DNA of 64,000 nucleotides, taken from NCBI RefSeq assembly GCF_002776525.5, contig NC_045434.1, positions 117,186,960 to 117,250,959 on the forward strand, read 5' to 3'. The notes under the pieces were generated by a model. The model did no database searches. It saw nothing but the letters and a program-made list of their open reading frames with translations, and was not told the origin of the DNA. Positions 34,903 to 47,790 of the stretch are shown piece by piece (the stretch's first letter is position 1; each line of letters opens with the position of its first letter). A program made the translations under genes and the position numbers. The DNA comes from Piliocolobus tephrosceles (lineage: Eukaryota; Chordata; Mammalia; Primates; Cercopithecidae).

Positions 34903-35264
34903 TGGAATAGTGCAAACGTTAGAAGAAAGTAAAAGCCAAGAAGATAGCTAATTAAATAGAAAGATAGATACATAGATACCAATACTGAACAAAAGCTAGA
35001 AGAAGAAATAAGGTAAGGCAGTAAAAATTCTAAAGAATGGCAAAAAAGAATTATTAAAACACTACTTTCATTTTCTCTTTATCTCCTCATCACCACTCTA
35101 AAATTTCTTTTTTGAAATTAATGTATTTTAACCCAATATATCCAAAATTTTTATTATTTTAGCATGTAGTCAATGTAGAAATTATTAGAATTTTTTTCAT
35201 TTTTTTCCTACCAAGTCATAAAAATTAGGTTTGTATTTTTCACTTACAGAACACCTGAATTTGG

Positions 35265-35325
35265 ATTTAACCCACTGCAGTTACTCAGTAGCCACATGTG
35301 GCTAGTGGTTTGATTCGCATAGTTT
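35265..35325. mobile_element. MER5A-like hAT miniature element fragment
   Basis: The core 'agccacatgtggctagtgg' is a hallmark I associate with MER5A (hAT-Charlie). Only about 60 bp can be recognised. Confidence 0.45.
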
Positions 35326-35798
35326 TATGATTCTTTTATTCCTCTGCAGATCACTTTGCTGCTGTTGTTGTTTCTGATTTTCTTTCCAAGAGCCCAGTGT
35401 GACTTTCATAGCTTAAACCATATATCAATTTCTAGTTCAAGCTGACAACTAGAGTATCTGAGCTAGGCACCCTAATTGGCAGAGTGCAAATCTTTTCAGC
35501 CCAACTGTGGCTATAGCAGTGTATACCAGTATCCTGATGCTTGTTCAACAGGGCTCAGAAGAACAGAATCCCAGATTGATTTTCAAAGATAACCCACAGC
35601 AAAATACAGTTTAGTACTTTTCATGGTGAATCATTTTTTGTGCAACTACAAACATTAAGTAAATGATATATAATTTTCTTTTCACAAACAAGTGATTCTA
35701 TAAAGCAGTTATTTGAAAAAAACTAAATTTCACTGTTTAAGATTTACTATGTTCTTATGAGATAGCTACCACTAAAAATCTTTGTATATTTTGGGAAT

Positions 35799-35828
35799 AT
35801 TATAACTCATATGAATATGAGTTATAAT
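35799..35828. repeat. Perfect 14-bp palindrome with 2-base spacer
   Basis: ATTATAACTCATAT (35799-35812), spacer GA, then its exact reverse complement (35815-35828). Confidence 0.97.
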
Positions 35829-37721
35829 CTTTCATACTGGTGTTTTAAAAGAAATCCAGAAAATTTGCTATTTGTGTGCATGTTCATTTAAGCCTAATGC
35901 TTAATTACATATCAATAATTATATAATATATTTATAATATATATGTGTAATGTATATATAAAGTGAGAGTGAGTGAGAGAGAGAGAAAGATAGGCATCAA
36001 ATACCTAACAAAATATCAATCTTATGCTAGAATTTTAACAAAATCACTGCTGAATTCCTTGAGCTATACCTGTTGTAAAATGAATTATTTTTTAAGGAAA
36101 AGTGTATATGCCTAATGAAGGCTGGCTTAAAAATTTCCAAATTTACATGTGAAAAAACTGGTTCATCACAGTTTCACAGCTACAGACTTGTTTGTTTATA
36201 TTTTTGTCAGTCCATGATACTTCATATTGTTTGATTTTTTTTTTCTAAGAAAGGATGACTGATTAAGGGTGCTAGGAGGAAAATGATTGCCTTCTGGAAT
36301 TCAATTAGTTTGACTTTAACTCAAGACAAAAGATTCTGCTAGCTGTCATCTACTGTTTGGGTCTCTAGCTAATTAAAGCTGTAACGGAGCCTATTAAAAT
36401 TGTTCAAAAGTCAAGGCCCCCTTAAAACATCTCCAGCATTGCCACACAAAAAGTGTTGGTGATATTATTGTTCACATATATTGTTTATTGCCTTTGGCTT
36501 GAAGATGAGCCAGAACATGCATCAACTTAGCTCTGCCTTTTATTATTATTTTTGGTAAATGCTTTGAAACATATCAACATTTAACGTACAATACTTTTAT
36601 CATGCTAATACATACATACATCATGACAAAATGGATGTAAGAACAATTTAGAGTCCCGTTCTCTGGAACACCTTCCGAAATATTTTATTTCTTTGTATTT
36701 TTAGAGTGCCAGTTTTTATACTTACAAATATTTCTGCTAAAATAAAAATTATTTGCTGAGTTTGTTTATTCAAAGCACTATCAATCTAATAATCTGGATC
36801 TGATAGCCATGTTTAGAGTGTAGTTTTTAAACTTGAGACTTGTTAAAGAAATAAAAGAGTATGTTGCCCATAATTAAACCTATACTCTATAATAAAATCT
36901 ATATAAGACACTCAATCTGCGTTTATACATTTTAGAGTGTGTGGCTTGTTCTCTAATAGAATACTCTGGTTTCCCCACTGAGATATAATATGACAATCTT
37001 CATAGTAAAGATTAAAACGTAGCTCTAGGCAAACTGACACACACACCCTCTTGTGTCTCTTCTTTTTTCCCACTTACTTGTACTAGTTCTGCTCTATGCT
37101 GTGGTACCTGCTACCTACCTAAGGCGCATTGATAATGAATCTTAGTCTTCGTACATTCACGTGCTCAAAGTTTAATGTGTGTGCATCAAGGCTATAAATT
37201 AATTTATATAAGAAGCTTTTCTTTCTCCAATATTCCCTGCAGGATCATAGTTATGACTTTGAGATATTGAAGCTCTCTTTCTCTCTAAACTTACCACATC
37301 GGTTGCATTGTCTCTGGAAAGTGAGCTCCAAATTAATAAACTAAAGCACTGAAGAAAGAGACTGTAAATGCCTTCATGGCAGGAAGAATCCATTTCTTTT
37401 CAGAGGGACACCTGCAAACCAGTGCTTAATGTTTCAGCAACTGTGATGCCATAATCACTTCTGAAAAAGACAAATTGTCCCAGGGAAGGCTAGCTAAAAT
37501 TTTCACTTATTTATAATTTCATCTGCATCATTACATGATTGCTAGTGTAATAACAAGGACCGGGTTCCTACTTTATAAACATTGTTTAACAAAGTGGTCT
37601 AGCCTCTGTGACATCACCAAATAAATATATCATGCTTCATTTTAGGATTCTTATGAAGGACAGATTCTGTGAGTTAACCTGTGTGAGAAGCTTTAGGCCC
37701 AGATTTTTATAGACTTTCATT

Positions 37722-37744
37722 ACACACACACACACACACACACA
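37722..37744. repeat. (AC)n microsatellite
   Basis: 23 bp of uninterrupted AC, about 11.5 units. Confidence 0.95.
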
Positions 37745-40429
37745 AAACCCTTTTTCTTCCATACAGAGTTTTAAAAACCTTTAAATAAATATTTTTATAT
37801 ATTTTATAATGATATTTATTCAAATTCTTATTTGAAGTCTGGACTATAAGTTGTTTTAGAACCAAGTTTCATTCATCATTAAATGCTTTGCAGTGAACAG
37901 TATCTGGCCCACGGTCAACATCAATGTTTATGAAATGAATAAATACAAAGATAAGCTAAGTAGGAATCAAGCACAGATTTCATGCTGATCTTTTTTATAA
38001 TACAATTAGTTGTGGCTCATAAACTATTAAGTCACAGAATCAACTCTGATAATTTTATGAAAGATAAGTAAAAGTTTTATATGTAAATAATTTTGCTGAT
38101 ACTGTACAGTCCTATTGGTGTTGGTTTATTTAAAATAGTAAATTTAGGATTTGGTTTTCAAGATATATCTGAGTGCCTATCCTGGTACACTTAAATGAAT
38201 CATGTGATCTTGAAGGGCTTTATGTTTTCAGTCTGGAAATTAGAGGCCTAAACAAGGGAATAGCTACATTGTCTTTCATCTTTATAGTTGGAACAAATCC
38301 TTTGAATTTCTTCTAGGTGTTACCTACTGCCATGTGATCCTAATTCTCTATTTGAAGTATGTATTTTCATTGACATTCTACTTATTCAGTTTTGGTCGTA
38401 TAATAAGAACTCTATTAACCTAAACTCTGTTTCTCTCTTTATTACTGTCAATCAAAACTTAATTCAGTGTTATAGAATTAAGGTGGTTATACATGTAAAT
38501 AAAAATTGATAAATGAATAAAGATTATAAACCATGAATTTAGGATTCTGTTTCATTCTGAAAATAAGAAAGAAGAAAATATTGATAATGTATACAGAGAC
38601 TTCAACTGTATTGAAAGTGCTTGTTGCTTAAACTGTTTTGTAAGTTTATAATGATTCATTATATTGCTTAAAATGAGTTTAAATGATATGGCTGTAACAT
38701 TTCATAGCAAAAAAGGAGACCAATAATGTTTCTTTTAAATTTTAACAATTAGAACATTATCATAATACTAGTTCCTCGAATTATTATGTATTTTACCCAC
38801 ATACCAGACTCTAGAAATAAAAAAGTTCATAAAATAAAGCAAGAATAAATCACTTTCAGGAAGATTATTGTTAACTTTCACATTTACAACATCATTAATT
38901 GATCCTAAACCAAATATCTGTAAAACAAATAGCAAATTATTTTTTTTTCTTGAGATCTTAATTTTTTTTCTCATAACTGGCCTATTTTATACATATTACC
39001 ATTTCTAAATAATTTCAATAATGAGAGTAAACCATATTCCCACAAATTCTCTTAATAGTGTTCAATACTGTTTTATATTAAGTACAAAGTTAAAATTAAA
39101 ATTATAAACGTGTTATTATAAGGAATAATCACATTACTTAGAAATAAAACTATGTGTTGTGTGCTGTACTTTTAGTGAGATATAGTTTTACTGTTATACA
39201 GAACAATCATTAGTTTATTGTAAACTAAATGTTTTTTAGTTACTAAAAACTTTAAGCTAAGCCTACAAATCTTTAAACATTTACATGGCCAATAGAAGAT
39301 ATATATCTGTATTCCCAAAACAGTGGTATATTTTGATGCAAACGTAAAACAATACCCTTATCTTTAAATTGAACTCTGAAGTGATAGATAAATATGAGTA
39401 ATCGAATCACAGGCATACCCTGGTTGCATTGGCTTAGTTACAGCGCTTGATGGTACCAACTATGTTTAATGAATCCTCAATGACTAATGAGCTCCTGAGT
39501 CTTTTTCATTATTGTAGCTTCCTGTAGTTCTGAGGTTTTCTAGCACATACCCATGAGTATTTTTATGTTTAAATAAATGTAGGTTTCAAAATTATGGCAT
39601 ATAAAATTGCTATTTAAAATAATAGGCTTCATATCTGCAATATTCACATGTATTTTTGTTGAATAAAAATATAAAAATAGAAAAAAATGATTTTTTTCTT
39701 AAACATATCAATTTGTTAAACTCCAAAAGTAATTTATATTAAAGCATTTATTGTAAAAATTATCAATATGTAGCTTGAAATGCCATAGTTGGTGTGATAC
39801 TATTTTCATCAAAGATGAAAAAACTATAGGAAATGGAATTTTAAAGAAACACATCAGTGATGGGCTATTTTAATTTAGCAACAATTTTCTCCTTTAAGGC
39901 TCCCACTCAATTTATGTAAGAATCAGCTATTATTTCATATATGGCAGAAAAATGTTATTTAAAAAACTTCCATATGATGATTTTTTAAGCCATAGTAATT
40001 TTTATTTACTTTGTTTTTTACTTATTTTTACTGTATATATTTAAATAAAATTAAAATGACAACAATCTAGAATTCAGTTTTAGAACCTTCCAATATTTTA
40101 ATATTATATTATGCAGGATTTTACAATACGATTGTAACTTTTTAAATATTATCATCCCTATATAGAAAAATGAAAGGGAGAAAAATCTCAAGCTTTGAAG
40201 CTTTGACAGTTACTGTAGTAGCAAATTCAATTATCTGTGAACAAGTGGCAGAAATAATGGAAAGCCAAGTGCCTTAGTTAAGTGGAGATGTTTACTTCCA
40301 CATTTATAAATATTTACATTATATTGTTATTCTATATACATTTACCTAGAATAAAGTTAATAATATAAAAATTCAAGGAAAATATTTGTTGAGTATACTG
40401 AAGTTATAAAAAGTGGTAGAGACTCATCT

Positions 40430-41825
40430 ATCTTATAATTTTCTTAAACATAAAATGGTTTTTGTGTGTATGTGCCATATTCTTTTTAAACTTTACAATT
40501 TTCTAAATTTCTATTTGGGCAAAATTATAGGGTACATAAGAAATTTTCTCATGTGTGTATTATGCATAGTGATCCAATAAACTGATCCATTTAGAGTGCC
40601 CATCACTTGAGTACAAGCCTTTTTTATCAAGTATAGTAACTGTATTCTGCTGTTAAACATTAAGTGTATTACTTAATTTTATTGTTCATTTGTACCTTTC
40701 AACCCACTTCTCTTTATCCTCCCCTTTACGCCTGACCCACCCTTTCCTGTCTCTGCAATCTATTTTTTCCACTCTCTAACTTTATGTGTTCAATTTTTCT
40801 GCCTCCTACATGTAAGTGGAAACATTTGATATTTATCTTTTTGTGATTGGCTTGTTGCATTTAAGATAATGACTTTCAGTTCTATCCAATTTGCTGAAAA
40901 TGGAATGCTTTAATCTTTTTATGGCTAAATAGTATTCCACTGTGTATATTTAACACATTTTCTTTATTCATTCATCTATTGATGGATACTTAGGTTGTTT
41001 TATATTTTTGCTATTGCCAATAGTGCAGTAATAAGCATGTAAGTACAGGTGTCTCTCTGATATACTGATTTATTTTCCTTTAGGTAAATAAATATACAGT
41101 AGCAAAACTGGTGGACTGAATGGTAATCCTATTTTTGAGAAATCACCATATTGTTCTGCATAGTGGCTTTATTAGTTTACACTCCCACCAATGGTATGTA
41201 AGTGTTCCCATTTCTCTGCATCCTTGCCAATATTTTTTTTCTGTCTCTTTAACAATAGTTCTTCTCACTGGGATAAGATGATATTTCATTGTGATTATAA
41301 TTTCTATTTCTGTGATGATTAGTGATGTTGAGCATTTTTTACATACCTGTTAACCTATTGTATTTCTCCTTTTGGAGGATGTGTATTCATGTCTTTTTGC
41401 TACTTTTTAATGGGATTTTTTTCCTGTTGAGTTTGTTGTATATTCTGAATATTAGTCCCCATTGGATGAATAGTTTGCAAGTATTTTCTCCTATTCTGCA
41501 GGTTGTTTATTCACTCTACTGATTATTGCTTTTACTAATGAGGAAGCTTTTTAGTTTAAGTGGAATTTTTCTATTTTTGTTTTTGTTGCCTGTGTGATTG
41601 AAATCTTTATCACAAATATTTTTCCTAGATCAATATCCATGAGAGTTTTTCCTAGCTTTCCTTCTAGTATTTTTATAGTTTCAATTCTTACATATTAAGT
41701 CCTTATCTTGAGTTAATATAAATATCAGTGTACAATATGTGGTGCTTTGTGTCTGGCTTCTTTTGCTTAGCATAATGTTTTTAAGGCTCACACATGTTAT
41801 AGCATGTGAAAGTACTTCATTCTTT
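40430..41825 (-). mobile_element. Ancient L1M fragment, reversed
   Basis: Reversed L1 ORF2/3' UTR sequence, with recognisable blocks such as 'tagtattccactgtgtatat' and 'tttacactcccaccaatggt'. It is diverged and broken by stops in all frames. A second L1M-like piece from about 41740 repeats a region nearer the 3' end, so at least two old fragments abut here. Confidence 0.75.
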
Positions 41826-42242
41826 TTTTAAATAGACTTTATTTTTAAGAACAGTTCTACGTTCCGAAAACTAGCAACTCCAAGTGGAAGGTACAGAGGT
41901 TTCTCACATACCTGTTTCCCCTACATGTTTAAAGCATCCTTCTTATCAACATTCCTCATCAGAATAATACATTTGTTACAATTTATGAATCTACATTGGC
42001 ACAACATTACATTAGGGTTCAATTTTGCTGTTGTTCATTCTATGAGTTTGGACAAATTTATGTCATCCACCATTATATTATCATACAAAGTAATTTCACT
42101 GGCCTGAAAATTATCTGTGCTCTGCCTGTTCATCCCTCTCTTCCCTCTAACTCCTGAAAACCATAGGTAGTTTTACTCCTTTTCATTTTACAGAATAGTT
42201 GAAGTCATACCATATGTAGCCTTTTCAGAATGACTTTTTTTC

Positions 42243-43013
42243 TATTTTTTCTTTATTTCTTTAAAAAAAATATATATATGACACATGCAGAATGTGCAGG
42301 TTTGTTATGTAGGTATACGTGTGCCATGGTGTTTTGCTGCACCTATTGACCCGTCCTCTAGGTCTCCTCCCCATATCCCCACCCCCTCATAGGCAGTGGT
42401 GTGTGTTGTTCCCCTTCCTATGTCCATGTGTTCTCAATGTTCAACTCCCACTTATGAGTGAGTACATGCAGGGTTCGTTTTCTGTTCCTGTGTTAGTTTG
42501 TTGAGGATAATGGTTTCCATCTTCATCCATGTCCCTGCAAAGGACATGATCTCATTCCTTTTTATAGTTGCATAGTATTCCATGGTGTATATGTGCCACA
42601 TTTTCTTTATCCAGTCTATCACTGAACATTTGGGTTGGTTCCATGGCTTTACTATTGTAAATAGTGCTGCAATAAATATAGGTGTACATGTGTCTTTATA
42701 GTAGAATAATTTATATTCCTTTGGGTATATACTCAGTAATGGGATTGCTGGGTCAAATAGTATTTCTAGTTCCAGATCCTTGAAAAACCACTATACTGTC
42801 TTCAACAATGGTTGAACTAATACAATGTAATGAATATTCCCACCAACATTGTAAAAGTGTTCCTATTTCTCCACAGCCTCACCAGCATCTATCGTTTCCT
42901 GACTTTTTAGTAATCATCATTCTGACTGGCATGAGATAGTATCTCATTGTGATTTTGATTTACATTTCTCTGATGATCAGTGATGTTGAGCTTTTTTTTT
43001 TTCATGTTTGTTG
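42243..43013 (-). mobile_element. Twin-primed L1PA, 3' part (reversed)
   Basis: Reversed L1PA 3' UTR and ORF2 C-terminal region, starting with an A/T-rich tail. At 43013 the orientation flips. Flanks TGACTTTTTTTC (42231-42242) and TGACTTCTTTCA (43672-43683) are the imperfect target duplication. Confidence 0.85.
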
Positions 43014-43671
43014 GCTGTGCAAAGCTGGAGGGATCATGCTACCTGACTTGAAACTACTACAAGGCTACAGTAACCAAAATACTATGGTACTGGTATCAAA
43101 ACATACATACAGACCAATGGAGCAGAACAGCGACCTCAGAAATAACACCAGACATCTACAACCATCAAAACTTCAACAAACCTGATAAAAACAAGCAATG
43201 GGGAAAGGATCTCCTATTCCATAAATGGTGCTGGGAAAACTGGCTAGCCATATGCAGAAAAGTGAAACTGGACCCCCTCCTTACACTTTATACAAAAATT
43301 AACTCAAGATTGATTAAAGTCTTAAAGGTAAAATCCAAAACCATAAAAACCCTAGAAGAAAACCTAGGAAATGCCATTTAAGACATGGGCACGTGCAAAG
43401 AGTTCATGACAAAAAAGCCAAAAGCAATTGCAACAAAAGCCAAAATTGACAAATGGAATCTAATTAAACTAAAGAGCTTCTGCACAGCAAAAGAAACTAT
43501 CACCAGAGTGAACAAGCAATCTACAGAATGGGAGAAATTATTTTGCAATCTACATATCTAACAAAGGTCTAACATCTAGAATTTACAAGGAACTTAAACA
43601 TATTTACAAGAAAGAACAAACAACCTATCAAAAAGTGGGCAAAGGATATGAACAAACACTTCTCAAAAGAT
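43014..43671 (+). mobile_element. Twin-primed L1PA, inverted 5' part
   Basis: ORF2 sequence in sense orientation from 'caaagctggagggatcatgc' to 'cacttctcaaaaga'. In a normal L1 this lies immediately upstream of the reversed part, with only about ten bases missing at the junction. That is the classic 5' inversion made by twin priming. Confidence 0.85.
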
Positions 43672-43851
43672 TGACTTCTTTCACTAATATACATTTAAAC
43701 TCTTCGTGTTTTTTTATGACATGGTAGTGCATTTTCTTTTAGTACTAAATAATATTCTATTTGCTGAATGTACCACAGTTCATTTATTCATTCATCTACT
43801 GAGGGGTATCTTGGTTGCTTTCAAGTTATGAGAATTAGGAATAAAGCTGCT

Positions 43852-44173
43852 GGCCAGGTGCAGTGGCTCAAGCCTGTAATCCCAACACTTTGGGAGGCTG
43901 AGGTGGGTGGATCACGAGGTCAGGATTTCGAGACCAGCCTTACCAACATGGTGAAACCCTGTCTCTACTAAAAATAACAAAAATTAGCCAGGCGTGGTGG
44001 CTCATGCCTGTAATCCCAATTACCCAGGAGGCTGAGGCAGGAGAATCGCTTGAATCTGGGAGGCGGAGGTTGCAGTTAGCCGCGATCACACCATTGCACT
44101 CCAGCCTGGGCAACAGAACAGAGGGAGACTCTGTCTCAAAAAAAAACAAAAAAACAAAAACAAAAACAAAAAC
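43852..44173 (+). mobile_element. Alu element with target duplication
   Basis: A full-length sense Alu has a patterned A-rich tail (AAAAAC repeats). AATAAAGCTGCT (43840-43851) and AATAAAGTTGCT (44174-44185) form the target duplication with one difference. Confidence 0.95.
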
Positions 44174-46776
44174 AATAAAGTTGCTACAAATTACAAATAT
44201 CCAAGTGCAGGTTTCTGTGTGAACATGTTTTTATCTCCTTTGTAAATATACCAAGGAGTGTGGTTTCTGGGTCATTTGGTAAAGAATTTTTAGCTTTGTA
44301 GGAACTACCAAATCAGCTTCCAAAGTTACTGTACCAAGTTGTATTTTTACAAGCAATGAACAAGTGGTTCTGCTTCTCCACATCCTCGTTCAGCATTTGG
44401 TATTGTCAGTGTTCTGGATTTTGGCCATTCTCATAGATGTGTAATTGTATCTTGTTCTTGTTTTAATTTGCATTGCCCTAATATATGATTTGTAGCATCT
44501 TTTTATATGCTTTTTCATTTTCATGTGCTTTTTATTTGTCACCTGTATTTATACTTTAGTGAGATATCTGTTAAAATCTTTTCCTCATTTTTTAAATAGA
44601 TTGTTTTCTTATTGTTATTCGTATGTTTTGGATAACAGTCTTATATTAGATAAGTCGTTTGTAAATAAGATCTCCTAGTCTGTCACTTGTCTTTCTATTC
44701 TCTGACAGTGTCCTTCCCAGAGCAGAAGAAAATTTAATTTTAATTAAGTCCAGCATATCAAGCTTTTTTTAAATACATAGTGCTCTCTGTGTTGCATCTG
44801 AGAAATCATTGCCAATCCCAGAGCCATCTGGATTTTCTCCTATGCTGTATTCTATGAGTTTGCAGTTTTGCATTTATATTTAAGTCTGTGATTCATTTCG
44901 ACTTAATTGTTTGTAAAAGTTACAAGGCCTAAGCCTATATTTCTTTTTATTTATTTATTTTTTCATGCAGATATCTATTTGTTATAACACCATTTGTCAA
45001 AAGTGTTATTGTTGTTCTATTGTATTTCCTTTACTCCTTTGTCAAAGATAAGCTAACTATATTTACGTTGATCTATTTTGGGCTCTTGATTCTGTTCCAT
45101 TGATTGATTGGCCCATTCTTTGCCAATGCCATAAGTATAGTTTTATAGTAGGTCTTGAAGTAAGATTGTGTCAGTCCTAAAACTTTGTTATTCTCATTTA
45201 ATATCTTGTCAGTTATTCTGGGTCTCTGGGTTTTCTATATAAACTTTAGAATCAGTTTTTTTTTTTTTTTTTTTTTTGTATTCACAGAAAATGTTCTCGG
45301 ATTTTATTGAGATTGCACTGAATCTATAGATCTAGTTGAAAAGAACTGACATCTTGATAATATTTAGTCTTCCTAGCCATAAACATAAACTAGTTATTCA
45401 TTTATTATTTAGTTCTTCTTTGATTTCTTTCATCAGATATTTATAGTTTTTCAAATATTGCTGTTGTACACATTTTCTAGACAATATATGTAATTGTTTC
45501 AGTTATTGCATGTTAATGTAAATAGTATTGTGTTTTTAATAAAAATTTCGCTAGTTCATTGCTGATATATAGAAAAACATTAGACTTTTTATATTAACTT
45601 TATATTTTGCCATCATTATAATCACCTATTAGTTCCAGGAGGGGTTTTTCTTGTTGATTTCGTTAGAATCTCTACATAGGCAATCATGTCATCTGCAGAC
45701 ACAATTCTTTTTTTTTTTCTTTTCTTCCTTCCTAATCCGTAAACATTTTAAGTCTTTTTCTTGTCTTCTGACATTATGCTGATGTTGAAAAGCAGTGGCA
45801 AAAAGGGAAATATACAGAATACATATATATTAGTAATTTGTGTCCTCTCTTTTTCTTTTAGCCTGACTAGAGTTTTATCAAATGTATTGATTTTTTCAAA
45901 GAACAATCTTTTAGTTTTGTTTATTTTTTTATATTGATTTGCTGTGTCCAATTTTATTGATTTCAGCTCTAACATTTATTATTTATTTTTGTTTTATCAC
46001 TTTTGATTTAATTTATTCCTCTTTTTTACTTTGTTGAGTTAGAAGCTTAGATCATTCTTTTAAAAAAATGTATGTATTCAATGCTTATAAATTTTCTTCT
46101 AAGCACTGCTTTCACTGCATCCCCACAAAATGTGATAAGTTGTATTTTATTTTTATGTAGTTAAAATGTCTCTTAATTTATCTTGATATTTCCTCTTTGA
46201 CACATGTATTATTTAAAGAGATTTTGGGTATTCTCCATATATTTTGAACATTTTTGGCTCTCTTTCTATTATTTATTTCTAGTTTAATTCTGTTGTCTTT
46301 GGAAAGCAGACATTATATAATTTATATTCTTTTAAATTTGTTAAGATGTGTTTTATGGCCCACATAGTGATCTATCTTATCAAACTTCCCATTTAAGTTT
46401 GAAAAAAAAATGCTTATTCTGCTGTTGTTGAGTAAAAATAGCTTACAGATGTTCATTATATTCAGAGCTAATTGATGAATTTTTTTAGTATTACTATTTC
46501 CTAACAGATTTTCTACCTGTTGTATCTATATATTTCTAAAAAGAAGTGCTAAAATCTTCAATTATAATAGTGGATTCCTCTATTTCTCCTTGTAAGTCTG
46601 TCAGTTATTTTGCCTAATGTATTTTGACATTTTGTCATGAGGCATATACACACTAAGAAATATTATGTGTTCCTAAACAATTTTACCCCGTTCTTATTAT
46701 GCAGTGCCTCCTCTTTACCCTTGATAACTTTCTTGACCCGAAGTCTTCTCTGTCTGAAATAAATAGCAATTCTTAC

Positions 46777-47312
46777 TGTAGTAGCCAGAGATCTCCAGAG
46801 GGATGTAACTAATAGGATAAATGTATATATGAAGGGGAGTTTTTAAAGAAGAATTGACTCACATGATCACAAAGTGAAGTCCCACAATAGGCTGAGTACA
46901 AACTAAGAAGCAAGGAAGCCAGTCTGAGTCCCAAAACCTCAAAAGTAGGGAAGCCAAAGTGTAGCCTTCAGCTTGAGAGCCCCTGGAAAACCACTGGTGT
47001 AAGTCCAAGAGTCCAAAAGCTGAAAAACTTGGAGTCTAATGTTCGAGGGCCAGAAGCATCTAGCATGGGAGAAAGATGATGACTGGAAGACTCTGCAAGT
47101 CAAGTCTCATTTCACTTTCTTCTGCCTGTTTTTTTCTAGCCACACTGGCAGCTGATTAGATGGTGTCCACCCAGATTGAGGGTGAGTCTGCCCCTCCCAG
47201 TCCACTGACTCAAATGTTAATCTCCTTTGGTAACACTCTCGCAGACACACTCAGGAACAATACTCTACATCCTTCAATTCAATCAGGTTGACACTTAATA
47301 TGAGCCATCATA
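46777..47312 (-). mobile_element. MLT2-like solo LTR with perfect 5-bp duplication
   Basis: The plus strand begins 'tgtagtagccagagatctcc' and ends 'gagccatcata', the reversed ends of a 536-bp MLT2-like ERV-L LTR. CTTAC flanks it exactly on both sides (46772-46776 and 47313-47317). The 5-bp duplication is as expected for ERV-L. It splits the host L1M. Confidence 0.75.
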
Positions 47313-47790
47313 CTTACTTTTTTTGATGTGTTAATATGGCATATCTTACCCATGTACATTTAATCAACATGTGTTTTTATATTTAAAGTCAATTTCTTGG
47401 AAGCAACACATAATTGAGTCTTATACCAGTGCCATACTGTTTCATTAGTGTAGCTTTATAGTAAATTTTGAAATTAGGAGTGTGAATCCTCAAACTATGA
47501 TATATTTTTTTCAAGATGTTTTGGTTATTGTGAGTTCCTTGAATATGTTTATAAATTTTAGGTTCACATTGCAAATTTCAGAAAATATCAACTGGGATTA
47601 TGATAGGGGTTGTGTTGAATCTGTAGATAAATTTGGGAATTATTGCTTTATGAACATTAAGTCTTCCAACTCATGTACACAAAATGTCTTTCCATTTTCT
47701 TAAGTATTCTTTATTTTTTTTTCATTTATGTTCTATAGTTTTTAGTGCACTTGTTTTGATAAATTGTAAATCTTACTCTTGCATTACAAG
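47313..47790 (-). mobile_element. L1M continuation right of the MLT2-like LTR
   Basis: Reversed L1M sequence resumes after the LTR, including 'ggaagcaacacataattgag' and 'gtgttgaatctgtagataaa' blocks, and fades near 47790. Confidence 0.65.

Larger units (their letters stand above)
34020..40430. other. Mostly unique AT-rich DNA
   Basis: No gene is visible; the longest frames are AT-biased and without domains. It contains the simple repeats and two perfect hairpins listed separately, a GA-rich tract at 35964-35990, and a probable MER5A fragment near 35265-35325 around 'agccacatgtggctagtgg'. Confidence 0.5.
41825..46776 (-). mobile_element. Ancient L1M, reversed, host of later insertions
   Basis: A long reversed L1M-type element with its 3' end at the left ('aaatagactttatttttaag') runs rightward through decayed ORF2. 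It is interrupted by a twin-primed L1PA (42243-43671), an Alu (43852-44173) and an MLT2-like LTR (46777-47312), and continues to about 47790. The three insertions give a relative age order: all are younger than the host. Confidence 0.75.
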
